From the NCBI RefSeq assembly GCF_014844075.1, contig NZ_CP062165.1, positions 4,278,001 to 4,342,000 on the forward strand: a stretch of DNA of 64,000 bases, written 5' to 3'. Positions 34,836 to 44,101 of the stretch are shown piece by piece. The DNA is from Paenibacillus sp. JNUCC-31 (GTDB taxonomy: Bacteria; Bacillota; Bacilli; Paenibacillales; Paenibacillaceae). Under the pieces are notes generated by a model. The model was not told where the DNA came from, made no database searches, and saw nothing but the letters and a program-made list of their open reading frames with translations. A program made the position numbers and the translations under genes. Position 1 is the first letter of the stretch, and the number at the start of each line of letters is the position of its first letter.

Positions 34836-36014
34836 ATGGACTGGATGGAAAAAGAACTTTCGTTATTGGCGGATGATTCCAATGAACGTTACTTACGTGA
34901 TAGTGCTGCTGTTTCGGATAGTCCTGGCTATACGTTGAGAGGAGATCAAGTGCTGCTCAACCTGGCCTCCAATGATTATCTGGGACTCGCACAGCATCCC
35001 GCTATCATCGATACGATTCGTAAGACGCTTCTTACCGAAGGAGGGGGTTCGGGGGCATCTCGTCTTGTCACTGGGAATCGACCACTGTATGGCCATCTGG
35101 AAGAAGCGCTGGCTACTTGGCAGCATAGTGAAGCCGCGCTTGTTTTTGCAAACGGCTATATGGCTAATTCCGGTGTCATTCGTGCACTCGCAGGCCGGGG
35201 CGATGTGGTGTTTAGCGATCAATTAAACCATGCGAGTATCGTGGACGGCATTGTGCTGAGCCGTGCGGAGCATGCCCGGTATCGACATAATGATATGGAA
35301 CATCTAAAACTATTATTGAACAAGCATCGGGATAAACGACGTAAGCTGATTGTTACGGATGCTGTCTTTTCTATGGATGGGGATCAAGCACACCTGCGTG
35401 AGCTCGTTGCGCTCAAACAGGAGTACGGGGCAATGCTGATGGTAGATGAGGCGCACAGTGGAGGCATCTATGGGGAGAGGGGCGAAGGACTATGCTTTAA
35501 GCTTGGTCTGCAGAATGATGTGGATGTGCATATGGGGACATTTAGCAAATCGTTTGGTTTATATGGAGCTTATGTCTGTGGCAGCCGAACATTAATCCGC
35601 TTTCTCATCAACAAAGCAAGGCCGCTCATCTATTCAACGGCATTGCCTCCTTCTCTCGTCGCAGGTATTTCAACAGCGTTAACCTTGGTACAAAATGATC
35701 ATTGGCGTCGTGAACGTCTCTACTCTACCAGTAAGTTATTCCGTTCTTCGCTTGGTGATGCCGGATTTAACGTTGGGATTGGGGACTCTCCAATTGTTCC
35801 GGTAATTATCGGTGATAACGAAAGGGCCCTTCGTTTCAGTGAGGCACTTGAAGCAGGCGGAATTGCTGGGGTCGCCATCCGACCGCCTACCGTTCCTGAT
35901 GGAACTGCGAGAATTCGCTTCTCCTTATCGGTCAACCATACCCCTAAGGAAATGAATGATGCCAGTTCACGAATCTGCAACATCGGGCTTCAGTTAGGGG
36001 TGCTGAGCTTATGA
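34836..36014 (+). CDS. bioF: 8-amino-7-oxononanoate synthase
   Basis: BioF condenses pimeloyl-ACP or pimeloyl-CoA with alanine. The 392-residue PLP enzyme has NLASNDYLGLAQHP near residue 45, GSGASRLVTGN, VDEAHSGGIYG and the lysine motif TFSKSFGLYGAYVCGS. ATG 34836 lies eight bases after AAGGCGG; an earlier in-frame ATG at 34812 sits inside bioB without a site. The stop overlaps the next gene by four bases. Confidence 0.95.
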   Translation: MDWMEKELSLLADDSNERYLRDSAAVSDSPGYTLRGDQVLLNLASNDYLGLAQHPAIIDTIRKTLLTEGGGSGASRLVTGNRPLYGHLEEALATWQHSEAALVFANGYMANSGVIRALAGRGDVVFSDQLNHASIVDGIVLSRAEHARYRHNDMEHLKLLLNKHRDKRRKLIVTDAVFSMDGDQAHLRELVALKQEYGAMLMVDEAHSGGIYGERGEGLCFKLGLQNDVDVHMGTFSKSFGLYGAYVCGSRTLIRFLINKARPLIYSTALPPSLVAGISTALTLVQNDHWRRERLYSTSKLFRSSLGDAGFNVGIGDSPIVPVIIGDNERALRFSEALEAGGIAGVAIRPPTVPDGTARIRFSLSVNHTPKEMNDASSRICNIGLQLGVLSL

Positions 36015-36799
36015 ATGCCTCGGAAAATATTCCGCTGTTAAAAGAGCAGGAGACAAACGGAACCATTCTGTGGCTAACGGGATGGAGCATGCCAGATGTG
36101 GTGTTTGACCGTCTTCGCCTGTTATTGCCCGATTTCCGTCATATTTCTGTAGATTACAGTGCTGCTAATTCTCCAGAAGACATGTTGTGCGTAGCTGAAA
36201 CGGCAGTGAGTAATATTTTATTTGTTAGAGGGTCAGCTGGTACTGAACAGGCGATTCACGGTCCGCTTTTGGTATCAGGCTGGTCGCTTGGAGGTTTACT
36301 GGCGCTCAGACTAGCAGCTAAAGGTTGCGTGGATGGCCTTGTGTTGTTCGGTGCAACGGCTCGTTTTACCCGCTCAAAGGAAGAGTTTGACCGCGGTTTG
36401 GCAGATGCATACGTTAGACAGATGATCAAAGGGGTCTCAAGGGATCGACATGTAGTTGAAACGAATTTTCGAAAGATGATGTTTACGGAGCTGGAATGGG
36501 AGGGGGGGCTTGCTGAACGTCTACCTCAAACGGGTAGCTGGACAACTCAAGCACTACTGGCAGGTCTTCAAATTTTGAGAAGCGAGGAATGCTTGTCTCA
36601 ACTGCCCCATATCGATTGTCCGGTTCTTCTTATTCACGGGACTGAGGACAAGATTTGTCCTTACGGTGCCGCTTTGGAGCTTACGGCTCAATTACCTCAT
36701 GCTAAGTTAATAACATTAACCGCATGCGGGCATGCACCTTTTTGGGGAAGGGAAGTACAGATAACGGATGAATGGAGGAGATGGTGGTATGGCCTATAG
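36011..36799 (+). CDS. bioH: BioH-like pimeloyl-ACP methyl ester esterase
   Basis: The 262-residue alpha/beta hydrolase has ILWLTGWSMPD, the nucleophile motif SGWSLGGLLALRLA, Asp in LIHGTEDKICP and His in ACGHAPFWGRE. It sits between bioF and bioC, with four-base and eleven-base overlaps. This place fits the esterase that frees pimeloyl-ACP from its methyl ester after BioC-primed chain synthesis. Its sequence could equally be a BioH replacement of another subfamily. Confidence 0.82.
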   Translation: MNASENIPLLKEQETNGTILWLTGWSMPDVVFDRLRLLLPDFRHISVDYSAANSPEDMLCVAETAVSNILFVRGSAGTEQAIHGPLLVSGWSLGGLLALRLAAKGCVDGLVLFGATARFTRSKEEFDRGLADAYVRQMIKGVSRDRHVVETNFRKMMFTELEWEGGLAERLPQTGSWTTQALLAGLQILRSEECLSQLPHIDCPVLLIHGTEDKICPYGAALELTAQLPHAKLITLTACGHAPFWGREVQITDEWRRWWYGL

Positions 36800-37652
36800 T
36801 AGGAATAGTGCTGTTCAACGCCAATTTAATCGTAGTGCCATTTCATACGATGCACACGCCCATATTCAGCGTTCTATGGCTAATCAGCTAGCAAGATCTC
36901 TCGCAGGATGGAAAGGCATGGGATTCACAAGTAACCCGAGCATTCTCGAAATCGGTTGTGGCACAGGGGCTTTGACTCAAATCCTGGTGAATGAATGGCC
37001 CAGTGCGAAGATCACTGCAATTGACATTGCACCCGAGATGATCGAAGTGGCTTCAAAACGGTTCCGATCAGCACAGTATCCAGGTTCAAGAAATCGTGCA
37101 GCGGATCGTTTGCGTTTTCTTCAAGCGGATATTGAGACATGGGCGGCAACTGCTCCAGAATCCTCCGTGGATATCATCGTCTCCAATGCCTGTTTTCAAT
37201 GGCTAAGTTCTCCGCAGGAAACACTGGATCATCTGCGGCGAATGCTGCGTCCCGGAGGTTTGCTGATATTTACGACCTTCGGGCCGGATACATTTCGTGA
37301 GATGCATGAGGCATTTAATGAAGTATATCGAGCCAACGGAATGGAAGCACAGCGGCATGGACTTTCATTTCCATCGCCTGTTCAATGGGAAATCATGCTC
37401 CAGGAATCTGGATATTCTAGTTTCCATTGTGAGCGTTCAATTCATAAGGAAAAGTATGCTTCTGCAAAGGATTTTCTGTATTCGGTTAAAGGGATGGGAG
37501 CCAGCACTTCAGAAGCAGTAACGGTATCAGGTTACAGCTTGCGACGATTGTTCACCGATATGTATCAGGAGTATGAGAATATGTTCAGCATGCAGGGAGG
37601 AGTCGCAGCGACGTACGATCTTCTACTCATTCAATCCGTAGCTCTTTATTAA
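36789..37652 (+). CDS. bioC: Malonyl-ACP O-methyltransferase
   Basis: BioC methylates malonyl-ACP to prime pimelate synthesis. The 287-residue SAM-dependent enzyme starts VQRQFNRSAISYDAHAHIQ, a BioC hallmark. It carries SILEIGCGTGALTQIL (motif I) and IVSNACFQWL. ATG 36789 follows GGAGGAG and lies inside the end of bioH. With bioH it gives the BioC-BioH route, and no bioW or bioI is present. Its stop shares the bases TTAA with the stop of the convergent tetR gene, and no terminator separates them. Confidence 0.93.
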   Translation: MAYSRNSAVQRQFNRSAISYDAHAHIQRSMANQLARSLAGWKGMGFTSNPSILEIGCGTGALTQILVNEWPSAKITAIDIAPEMIEVASKRFRSAQYPGSRNRAADRLRFLQADIETWAATAPESSVDIIVSNACFQWLSSPQETLDHLRRMLRPGGLLIFTTFGPDTFREMHEAFNEVYRANGMEAQRHGLSFPSPVQWEIMLQESGYSSFHCERSIHKEKYASAKDFLYSVKGMGASTSEAVTVSGYSLRRLFTDMYQEYENMFSMQGGVAATYDLLLIQSVALY

Positions 37653-38215
37653 CCCTTTACCTGAGAAGGAAGGATCAGGTGAAGCTCCAGCAAAGACATC
37701 AATTCTTCGACGATCTGCTCCGCAGGATAGGGCATGGAATTCATGATCCACCATTCCAGCAGGCCAGCGGAGGCACAGGCCAGAAATTGTACAGTGATCT
37801 CCCGGTTGATCCCTTTGTGAATGCCGCATGCATCCACCTGCTCTTCGACCCCCTGAATCAGGAGCGTCATCATCCGATTCCGGAAGGCGGGAATGCCTTT
37901 TTGGGTTAATAGCGTGGTATACACGGGGGCATGCTGCTCCAGGTAACGGAAGGTTCGGAGCAACGCCTCCCTAACAGTCATGGGAGTAGTAGGGCTCTCG
38001 ACCATACAGCTCTCCACCAATTGCTGCAAATACGTCTCAATGCTTTGATCCAGCAAATCAAACTTGTCCGTGTAGTGCAAATAGACGGTACCACGGTTCA
38101 CATTGGCCCGATCAGCAATCTCATTAATCGTAATTTGCTCGAAATCCTGCTCTTCTAACAACCCGATAAACGCATCGGTTATGGCTTTTCTTGTTTTGAC
38201 AACTCGTCTGTCCAT
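37649..38215 (-). CDS. TetR-family regulator (module 1)
   Basis: The 188-residue protein has the TetR DNA-binding domain at the N-terminus: KTRKAITDAFIGLLEEQDFEQITINEIADRANVNRGTVYLHYTDKFDLL, shown here in part. A helical ligand domain with TTLLTQKGIPAFRNRM follows. ATG 38215 has AAAGGAGG nine bases upstream. It is divergent from a ketopantoate-reductase-like gene, with two operator-like dyads between them, so it probably represses both. Confidence 0.92.
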   Translation of the reverse strand: MDRRVVKTRKAITDAFIGLLEEQDFEQITINEIADRANVNRGTVYLHYTDKFDLLDQSIETYLQQLVESCMVESPTTPMTVREALLRTFRYLEQHAPVYTTLLTQKGIPAFRNRMMTLLIQGVEEQVDACGIHKGINREITVQFLACASAGLLEWWIMNSMPYPAEQIVEELMSLLELHLILPSQVKG

Positions 38216-38254
38216 GGCGCCTCCTTTGATGTTTTCAACAATATGAATCAATTC

Positions 38255-38268
38255 GTTGATTATTCAAC
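38255..38268. promoter_or_regulatory. Operator-like dyad near the tetR gene
   Basis: GTTGA 38255-38259 and TCAAC 38264-38268 are inverted halves round TTAT. A further TCAACA lies at 38235. The halves match the larger palindrome at 38321. Confidence 0.5.
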
Positions 38269-38320
38269 AATAACGGATATTTTAGCGATTGAAGCGTTGC
38301 ACCTGCTTTGTTACTCTTAT

Positions 38321-38342
38321 TTTATCAACAAATGTTGATAAA
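38321..38342. promoter_or_regulatory. Perfect TetR-type operator palindrome
   Basis: TTTATCAACA 38321-38330 and TGTTGATAAA 38333-38342 are perfect 10-bp inverted halves two bases apart, 41 bases before the reductase-like gene. A -35-like TTGCAC stands at 38297. Confidence 0.7.
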
Positions 38343-38383
38343 GCAACGAATATCCATAAAAAATTGAAATAGAGGGATAACAA

Positions 38384-39310
38384 ATGAATATATTAGTGTA
38401 TGGCGCAGGTGTTCTGGGCAGTCAGTTGGCGCAGGTTCTGGTACGTGGGGGAAATAACGTTACCCTTCTGGCTAGAGGGAAGCGGGCAGAGGAACTGGAG
38501 AGAGATGGCATTGTCATTCGTCATGTGTTCCAGTTTAAAACGACCGTTGATCCGGTTCGGGTAACAAGAACGCTGGAAGAGAATGATGAATATGATCTTA
38601 TTTTCGTGGTTATGAAGTATAACGATTTCCCATCGGTGCTGCCTATTTTGGCTGCCAATCAGAGCAGGAACATAGTGATCGTCGGCAACAATGCAGATGC
38701 ACGAAGCATGCAAATCTTTTTGGAGGAAAATAGCAAGGTGGAAAAAAAGGTCGCCTTTGGTTTCCAGGTCAGCGGCGGGCGGCGGCAAGAAGACCGTATG
38801 TTATCCATTGGTGGAGCAAGCGGGCAAATGGTGATTGGTGGGCTGGATGGTGAAATTGCCTTTAAATCCATACTGGATCAAGCTTTTGAGAAGACGAAAT
38901 ACAAGTTGAATTACCTGGACGATATCGATGCCTGGCTGAAAAGCCATATTGTGCCCATTCTGATGCTTAATGCGGTGAGCTTTAATGAGAAGTTTGAAAT
39001 GATCAAGTTGAATGGGAGCAGAAAACAAATCCAGCATATGATTGGGGCGATGGATGAGGGATTTAGCGTGCTTGAAGCCATGGGCATATCGATCATACCT
39101 GAGATTCAGGCCAAACTGATTCGTAAGCATCAACGAATGTTTTACTTCCTGTTGAAGATCTATAGTATGCTTCCGGTCTATAAACTGGTTGCGGGTTCTT
39201 ATGGGGAGATCGAGGCGTTAAATGATGCATTTACCGATTGGAAAAAGGCTACCCGCATGCCTACTCCTCATTGGGATGTGCTCAAAAAAGAATATTCTAA
39301 TCTCAAATGA
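38384..39310 (+). CDS. Ketopantoate reductase-like protein (module 1)
   Basis: The 308-residue protein has the NAD(P)-binding start MNILVYGAGVLGSQLAQVL and the ApbA/PanE two-domain shape, with DLIFVVMKYNDF and a helical C-terminal half. It lies beside its probable TetR regulator rather than panB/panC, and its C-terminal half lacks the clear PanE catalytic Lys/Glu context I would expect. It is likely a PanE-like reductase of another oxo-acid. Confidence 0.78.
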   Translation: MNILVYGAGVLGSQLAQVLVRGGNNVTLLARGKRAEELERDGIVIRHVFQFKTTVDPVRVTRTLEENDEYDLIFVVMKYNDFPSVLPILAANQSRNIVIVGNNADARSMQIFLEENSKVEKKVAFGFQVSGGRRQEDRMLSIGGASGQMVIGGLDGEIAFKSILDQAFEKTKYKLNYLDDIDAWLKSHIVPILMLNAVSFNEKFEMIKLNGSRKQIQHMIGAMDEGFSVLEAMGISIIPEIQAKLIRKHQRMFYFLLKIYSMLPVYKLVAGSYGEIEALNDAFTDWKKATRMPTPHWDVLKKEYSNLK

Positions 39311-39383
39311 GATGACGTCACTGTAAAAGTGAAATTTCTTCTGAAAATTTGCCTATAGTAAGCATCCGGCACATATCTTCCTA

Positions 39384-39412
39384 TTGCTCAATGTCCCAAT
39401 CCCGACTACAAT
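39384..39412 (+). promoter_or_regulatory. Sigma-A promoter of the DUF4395 gene
   Basis: TTGCTC 39384-39389, 17 bases, TACAAT 39407-39412. Start of transcription would be near 39419. Confidence 0.65.
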
Positions 39413-39450
39413 TAAACCAACTAATAAAATAGGGATAAGGTGATATGCAA

Positions 39451-39867
39451 ATGCGGGAAGTACCTATGCGCTATGTCAAAGCGAACCAGATTGGGATTGT
39501 GCTATTTGTTATCCTGTCATTTCTGTTTAACCAGCCGTTATTTCTGGGAGCGTTATGGATCATCCAAGTTGTCGGTCTGGCATCCGGAGGCAAGCTTAAT
39601 CTGTTTGTGCAGATTGGGAAGGTTGTGTTAACTGGAAAAGGTACAGAGACGCAGGCAGTGGAACTGCAACGCTTCAACAATGTTCTGGCCGTATTGTTTC
39701 TTACGCTGGCACTTGTTTCATTCGGCCTTGGTTGGCAGGTAGCGGGTTATATTTTCTCGTCGATGCTTCTCCTCGCTGCAAGTGCCGCATTGCTCGGCTA
39801 CTGTGTGGGCTGCACCGTATATTTCTGGTATAAGCAATTACGTGCGGGCAGAAAGATTGGCTTCTAA
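39451..39867 (+). CDS. DUF4395 membrane protein
   Basis: The 138-residue protein has four hydrophobic segments and the family's GYCVGCTVYFWYK motif near the end, a CxxC pair that in relatives accompanies thiol-redox or sulfur-handling proteins. ATG 39451 is preferred because AAGGTG lies eight bases upstream; ATG 39445 is too close to that site. It has its own promoter and terminator. Confidence 0.8.
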   Translation: MREVPMRYVKANQIGIVLFVILSFLFNQPLFLGALWIIQVVGLASGGKLNLFVQIGKVVLTGKGTETQAVELQRFNNVLAVLFLTLALVSFGLGWQVAGYIFSSMLLLAASAALLGYCVGCTVYFWYKQLRAGRKIGF

Positions 39868-39885
39868 TCCGCAACTCCATACGTC

Positions 39886-39936
39886 AATCCCCTCCAAGTT
39901 CAGTGGTCTACTTGAAGGGGATTTTACTTTTTTATC
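39886..39936. terminator. Terminator after the DUF4395 gene
   Basis: AATCCCCT-c-CAAGT pairs with ACTTG-a-AGGGGATT, then TTACTTTTTT. It may also end the reverse pseudogene transcript. Confidence 0.8.
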
Positions 39937-40378
39937 TAAAACCAAGCCTTGTTTAAATTGTTCGTAAAATTGCTGTCGTTCAATGGAACATTGGCACTGC
40001 CAAAATCGGTCGTATTCAGCGTATCGCGTGCCGCAGACGTCAGATCATCCCAGCCGATCAAAGGCTGCATTCCGCCGACGGTTCCAGTAACTCCAAGCTT
40101 ATGGTTTAGAGGCCAGGTACTGCTGTAACTAATCAAAGGATTCGTACCGTTCAGGTTCGTATTACTTGGTGGAACATTACGGGGGGGAATGGAACACATC
40201 CATGGTAGACTTTTAAGTAGGGTTGGAAACGCTTGGCTGCTATTTGGGTGACGGTGACGGGGCTTACTTCCTGGAATCCGACAACCTGATCATGATTAAT
40301 TACCGCTGCTTCAACGGCTTTGACAAAGGGAATACAGGACAGGATCGAAACCATAAGCAATAATACAAGTTTCTTCAT
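39936..40378 (-). pseudogene. Broken NLP (NPP1-type necrosis-inducing) toxin gene
   Basis: Reading the reverse strand, MKKLVLLLMVSILSCIPFVK is a signal peptide, and AVINHDQVVGF and FQPYLKVYHGCVPFP are the N-terminal part of an NPP1-like protein. At a run of seven C (plus-strand G-run near 40178-40185) the frame shifts and continues as NPLISYSSTWPLNHKLG, GTVGGMQPLIGWDDL and TDFGSANVPLNDSNF, the family's C-terminal part. About 100 residues between them, including the GHRHDWE metal site, are missing. NLPs are about 230-250 residues. AAGGAG precedes the ATG. Confidence 0.8.
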
Positions 40379-40904
40379 TCGGTGATCTCCTTCATAGGTA
40401 TGATATTGGAATGCGTTGAGGATGTTGATTTAAGAGGGGATAAGACTATTTCCGGCCCAAGCGGGCAGAATGGTGATGAATGGTTATAAATGACGGGAAA
40501 TCCATAGGATTAGATTCAAGAGGAGTGCTAGAGGTTTATTTTGTAAAGGATAGACAGGTTCGGAAATATGGGAAAGCATGAATGCCAATGCTGCTGGAGA
40601 GAGGTGGCTCTCTTGAATTTAGTGTTATTGTCATCGTAATGTAAAATTCAGCGATCTCAATATGAAAGTAATTACTTATCAATCGCAGGCTAGGACATCT
40701 TTACATTTGATGATATGATAGTACATAAAGGCTTTGGAATGAGATGGAATTCCTTATGCATAGATATAGGTATGGATGAAGATTCGGGCAGGATTAACGG
40801 ATGTGGGTCATCATGTAAAATGGTGCCGGCTGTGGACGTTCGCAAGTGGAAAGATAATGAGATTGTTCAGACTCATGGATAATGTGGAATAGGTGGCGTA
40901 TGAG
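40379..40904 (+). other. Spacer before dagK
   Basis: About 500 bases without a supportable gene. Weak promoter-like pieces (TATGAT near 40715) were seen without a matching -35. AGGTGG 40891-40896 is the dagK ribosome site. Confidence 0.35.
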
Positions 40905-41786
40905 ATGAAAAAAGCTCGTTTAATATATAATCCGACCTCTGGCCGGGAAGAAATGAAGAAACGTCTGGCTGATGTTTTGCAGCGTTTGGATCAAGGTGGA
41001 ATTGAAGCTTCAGTACATGCAACAACGGGTGAAGGAGATGCAACCCGGGAAGCGGAGCTCGCAATCGAGCGTGGTTATGACATGATTATTGCCGCAGGCG
41101 GCGACGGTACGTTGTACGAAGTCATTAACGGCATGGCCGAGCGGGAGAATCGTCCTCCGCTTGGTGTTTTCCCATTGGGAACGACGAATGATTTTGCGCG
41201 CGCGCTGGGTATTCCGAGACAGTGGGAAGATTACGTAGATCTGGTCGTTAACCAGCAGCTTCGCCCACTTGACCTGGGAAAGGCAAACAATAAATATTTT
41301 ATCAATATCGCAGGCGGAGGCTCGTTAACCGAGCTGACCTATGAGGTGCCAAGCCGTCTGAAAACGATGATTGGGCAACTTGCCTACTATATGAAGGGTA
41401 TTGAGAAAATGGCAAGCCTGTCTCCGCAGGAGTTGGTTATCCGTGCTGCGGGTCAGGAAGAAATTCATGATGAATTCATGTTGTTCCTCATTGCCAATAC
41501 CAACTCCGTCGGGGGCTTCGAGAAGCTGGCTCCGGGTGCAACCATTGATGATGGTCTGTTCGATGTGATCGGTGTGCGCAAATGTAATCTGGCTGACATG
41601 ATTCGCCTCGTAACCCTTGCGCTGCGTGGGGAACATCTGAATGACAAGAAGGTCGTTCATTTCCAAACGGACTATATGGAAGTGACGTCACCGGGCTATG
41701 TTCAGTTGAATCTGGATGGCGAGCTGGGCGGCACACTGCCTGCGACATTCAAGAACCTGCGTCATCACCTAATGTTGTATCGTTGA
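40905..41786 (+). CDS. dagK: Diacylglycerol kinase
   Basis: DagK (DgkB) phosphorylates diacylglycerol to phosphatidate, recycling lipid from lipoteichoic acid synthesis. The 293-residue protein shows ARLIYNPTSGREEMKK, the nucleotide motif AAGGDGTLYEVINGM and PLGTTNDFARALGIPR, then the NIAGGGSLTELTYE domain-2 segment. ATG 40905 is chosen for AGGTGG eight bases upstream over GTG 40893. It belongs to the soluble DgkB-type family, not the small membrane DgkA. Confidence 0.93.
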   Translation: MKKARLIYNPTSGREEMKKRLADVLQRLDQGGIEASVHATTGEGDATREAELAIERGYDMIIAAGGDGTLYEVINGMAERENRPPLGVFPLGTTNDFARALGIPRQWEDYVDLVVNQQLRPLDLGKANNKYFINIAGGGSLTELTYEVPSRLKTMIGQLAYYMKGIEKMASLSPQELVIRAAGQEEIHDEFMLFLIANTNSVGGFEKLAPGATIDDGLFDVIGVRKCNLADMIRLVTLALRGEHLNDKKVVHFQTDYMEVTSPGYVQLNLDGELGGTLPATFKNLRHHLMLYR

Positions 41787-42300
41787 TCCGAATGGACGCT
41801 GTAACCTGAAGCTTCCCAAGACATGGAAGTCAAACAGATCCGGCAAGCGGGACGTCGGACCGGGGAATGGAAAAAGGGTTGTCGTTGCACTCTGCATACT
41901 GCATGGATGAGTCAAGCAATGAAGCGGTTTATCGTAGAGCTTTTCCAGTTGCGGCGGTTGCCGAGATCACGTATAATCTCATGGGGTTCGTTCGTGCTAA
42001 TGAACTCAGGAGGTCTTATTTTGGCGAAATGAGTGGAATTAGAATTCTAACGAATCTTAGCGTCGCTATTTAGGCTGAAATGACCTAAAAAGATATGGAA
42101 ACACGATTGTAGACTGAAATAACGTCTCTGAAGTTCGTTAGGATTTTGGAACGTTATTTTTGACGTAAATAAAGTGTCTCAGGTTCACTAGATTCAGTGA
42201 ATTATCTCTCGTGTACGTGTACCTAGAAAGTGTCCCACATGACTGAAACCACTGCCTGAACAGGCAGGGTACTATATAAGAAGAAAGAAGTGAATGTACG
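41787..42300 (+). repeat. AT-rich spacer with internal repeats
   Basis: No gene is convincing here; two overlapping 68-69-codon frames lack family features. From about 42040 to 42180 the sequence contains inverted CTAACGAA (42047-42054) and TTCGTTAG (42134-42141), plus direct CTGAAATGAC/CTGAAATAAC pieces. This looks like a dispersed intergenic repeat or small MITE-like element, but other copies cannot be checked here. Confidence 0.4.
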
Positions 42301-43905
42301 TTGTCTAATACGAACCGCAGCGGTCGTGGAAAAAACCGCCGGAATTCGGCTGCCTCTCAGGGGCTAGGGAATGCTTCAGCGTCCCGTCAGCCAAGTCAAT
42401 CATCTCGTCCATCACCACGTCAGCAAGGAAAAGAGGTGCGGCCACAAGGCGCATCTCTTTCTGCCGTTCGTCCAAAGGGGAGAACGCGTGAATCTGCACC
42501 AATCGAAGGACTGCCCGTTAGTAAAAATGAAGAGACCGTCATCGACATCATTGGCATGAACCATGACGGTGAGGGTGTAGGTCGTGCGAATGGATACACG
42601 CTCTTTGTACAGGGTGCGCTTCCAGGTGAAACCGTGCGTGTGCGTGTGATGAAGACCAAGAAGCAGTATGGCTACGCCAAACTGCTGGAGATCGTGAAGG
42701 CAAGCCCGGATCGGGTGTCCGCGCCTTGCCCGATCTATGATCAGTGCGGCGGCTGCCAGATCCAGCATATGAGCTATGCCGGACAGCTTGCGTGGAAACG
42801 CCAGTTGGTGGTAGATAATTTGCAGCGGATTGGCAAGTTGAACGTGATGGTGGAGGATGCAGAAGGTGCAGAGGAACAAGGCATTCGCGTACTGCCTACG
42901 ATGGGCATGGACGAGCCATGGCGCTATCGCAACAAGGCACAGGTGCCGATCGGCGTAACCGAAGGCGGATTGGTAGGTGGGTTTTATGCTAAAGGAAGCC
43001 ATCGGATCATCGATATGGAGAGTTGTCTTATTCAGCATGAGCACAATGACGAAGTGGTTGCGAAGGTTAAGGAGATCGGCAGTCATTTTGGAATCAGCGC
43101 ATATAACGAAGAGACAGGTCGCGGTTTGCTGCGTCACGTGGTCGTGAAGAAGGCGTTCCGTACAGGCGAGATGATGCTTGTTCTAGTCACCAATGGCCGA
43201 GACATTCCGTACAAAGACGAATGGATTGGCAGTATCCGTGAAGCGATTCCGCATGTGGCGAGCATCTGCCAGAACGTGAACAAGAAACAGACCAACGTCA
43301 TCTTTGGCGATGAAACCCGCGTCCTGTGGGGCCGTGATGTAATTTATGATTATATCGGTGATGTGCAGTTTGCCATTTCGGCGCGTTCGTTCTATCAGGT
43401 GAATCCGGTACAGACGGAAGTGCTGTATGGGAAGACGGTAGAGTACGCAGGACTGAGCGGCAAAGAGACAGTCATCGATGCCTATTGCGGCATCGGTACG
43501 ATCTCTCTTTTCCTCGCGCAACATGCGGATCAGGTGTATGGTGTGGAGATCGTGCCCGAAGCGATTGAAGATGCGCGCAGCAATGCGATGTTGAACGACA
43601 TGAAGAACGTCAAGTTTGAAGTCGGTGCCTCCGAGGATGTCATTCCACGCTGGAAAGAACAAGGCATCGAAGCAGACGTCATCGTTGTCGATCCGCCGCG
43701 TAAGGGTTGCGATCCGCGCTTGCTGGATACGATCCTGGAGATGAAGCCGGAGCGAGTGGTGTACGTGAGTTGTAATCCGAGCACGTTGGCACGTGATCTT
43801 CGTGTGCTTGAGGATGGCGGATATCGCACGGTTGAGGTGACGCCGGTGGACATGTTCCCGCATACGGTGCATGTGGAGTCGGTGGCGATGTTGGTTAGGG
43901 TGTAG
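42301..43905 (+). CDS. rlmD: 23S rRNA (uracil-5-)-methyltransferase, RlmD/TrmA family
   Basis: SAM-dependent enzyme of the RumA/YefA family that methylates a uridine C5. The 534 residues comprise a 70-residue low-complexity basic extension (Arg, Ser, Gln), a TRAM domain ([13 protein letters not shown] to [13 protein letters not shown]), the iron-sulfur cysteines in [11 protein letters not shown], then the methyltransferase domain with [26 protein letters not shown] and the catalytic cysteine in [17 protein letters not shown] 42301 has only a weak ribosome site. The long extension is unusual and may be partly non-native if a later start is used. Confidence 0.92.
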   Translation: MSNTNRSGRGKNRRNSAASQGLGNASASRQPSQSSRPSPRQQGKEVRPQGASLSAVRPKGRTRESAPIEGLPVSKNEETVIDIIGMNHDGEGVGRANGYTLFVQGALPGETVRVRVMKTKKQYGYAKLLEIVKASPDRVSAPCPIYDQCGGCQIQHMSYAGQLAWKRQLVVDNLQRIGKLNVMVEDAEGAEEQGIRVLPTMGMDEPWRYRNKAQVPIGVTEGGLVGGFYAKGSHRIIDMESCLIQHEHNDEVVAKVKEIGSHFGISAYNEETGRGLLRHVVVKKAFRTGEMMLVLVTNGRDIPYKDEWIGSIREAIPHVASICQNVNKKQTNVIFGDETRVLWGRDVIYDYIGDVQFAISARSFYQVNPVQTEVLYGKTVEYAGLSGKETVIDAYCGIGTISLFLAQHADQVYGVEIVPEAIEDARSNAMLNDMKNVKFEVGASEDVIPRWKEQGIEADVIVVDPPRKGCDPRLLDTILEMKPERVVYVSCNPSTLARDLRVLEDGGYRTVEVTPVDMFPHTVHVESVAMLVRV

Positions 43906-43948
43906 TGTTTTGAAGCTACATTTACCTGTTTTAATAAATAGCTACTTT

Positions 43949-43980
43949 GCCCGAAGCTTCTAAAGCTCGGGCTATATTTG
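43949..43980. terminator. Terminator after the rlmD-like gene
   Basis: GCCCGAAGCTT 43949-43959 pairs with AAGCTCGGGC 43963-43972 with one bulge, followed by TATATTTG. Confidence 0.65.
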
Positions 43981-44101
43981 TTATAACCAAAGTAATTCAT
44001 TCAGCGAAGGGCATTTGATGAGGCTTCCGTTCGTCGGATACTAGTTTTATATAATCATTAGTAGAGTTGATGTTGGTCTGAACAATATCAAGTTTTCCAG
44101 T

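Noticed and set aside
41823..42073. Two overlapping 68-69-codon frames after dagK
   Set aside because: No ribosome site and no protein-like conservation; they lie in the repeat-rich spacer.
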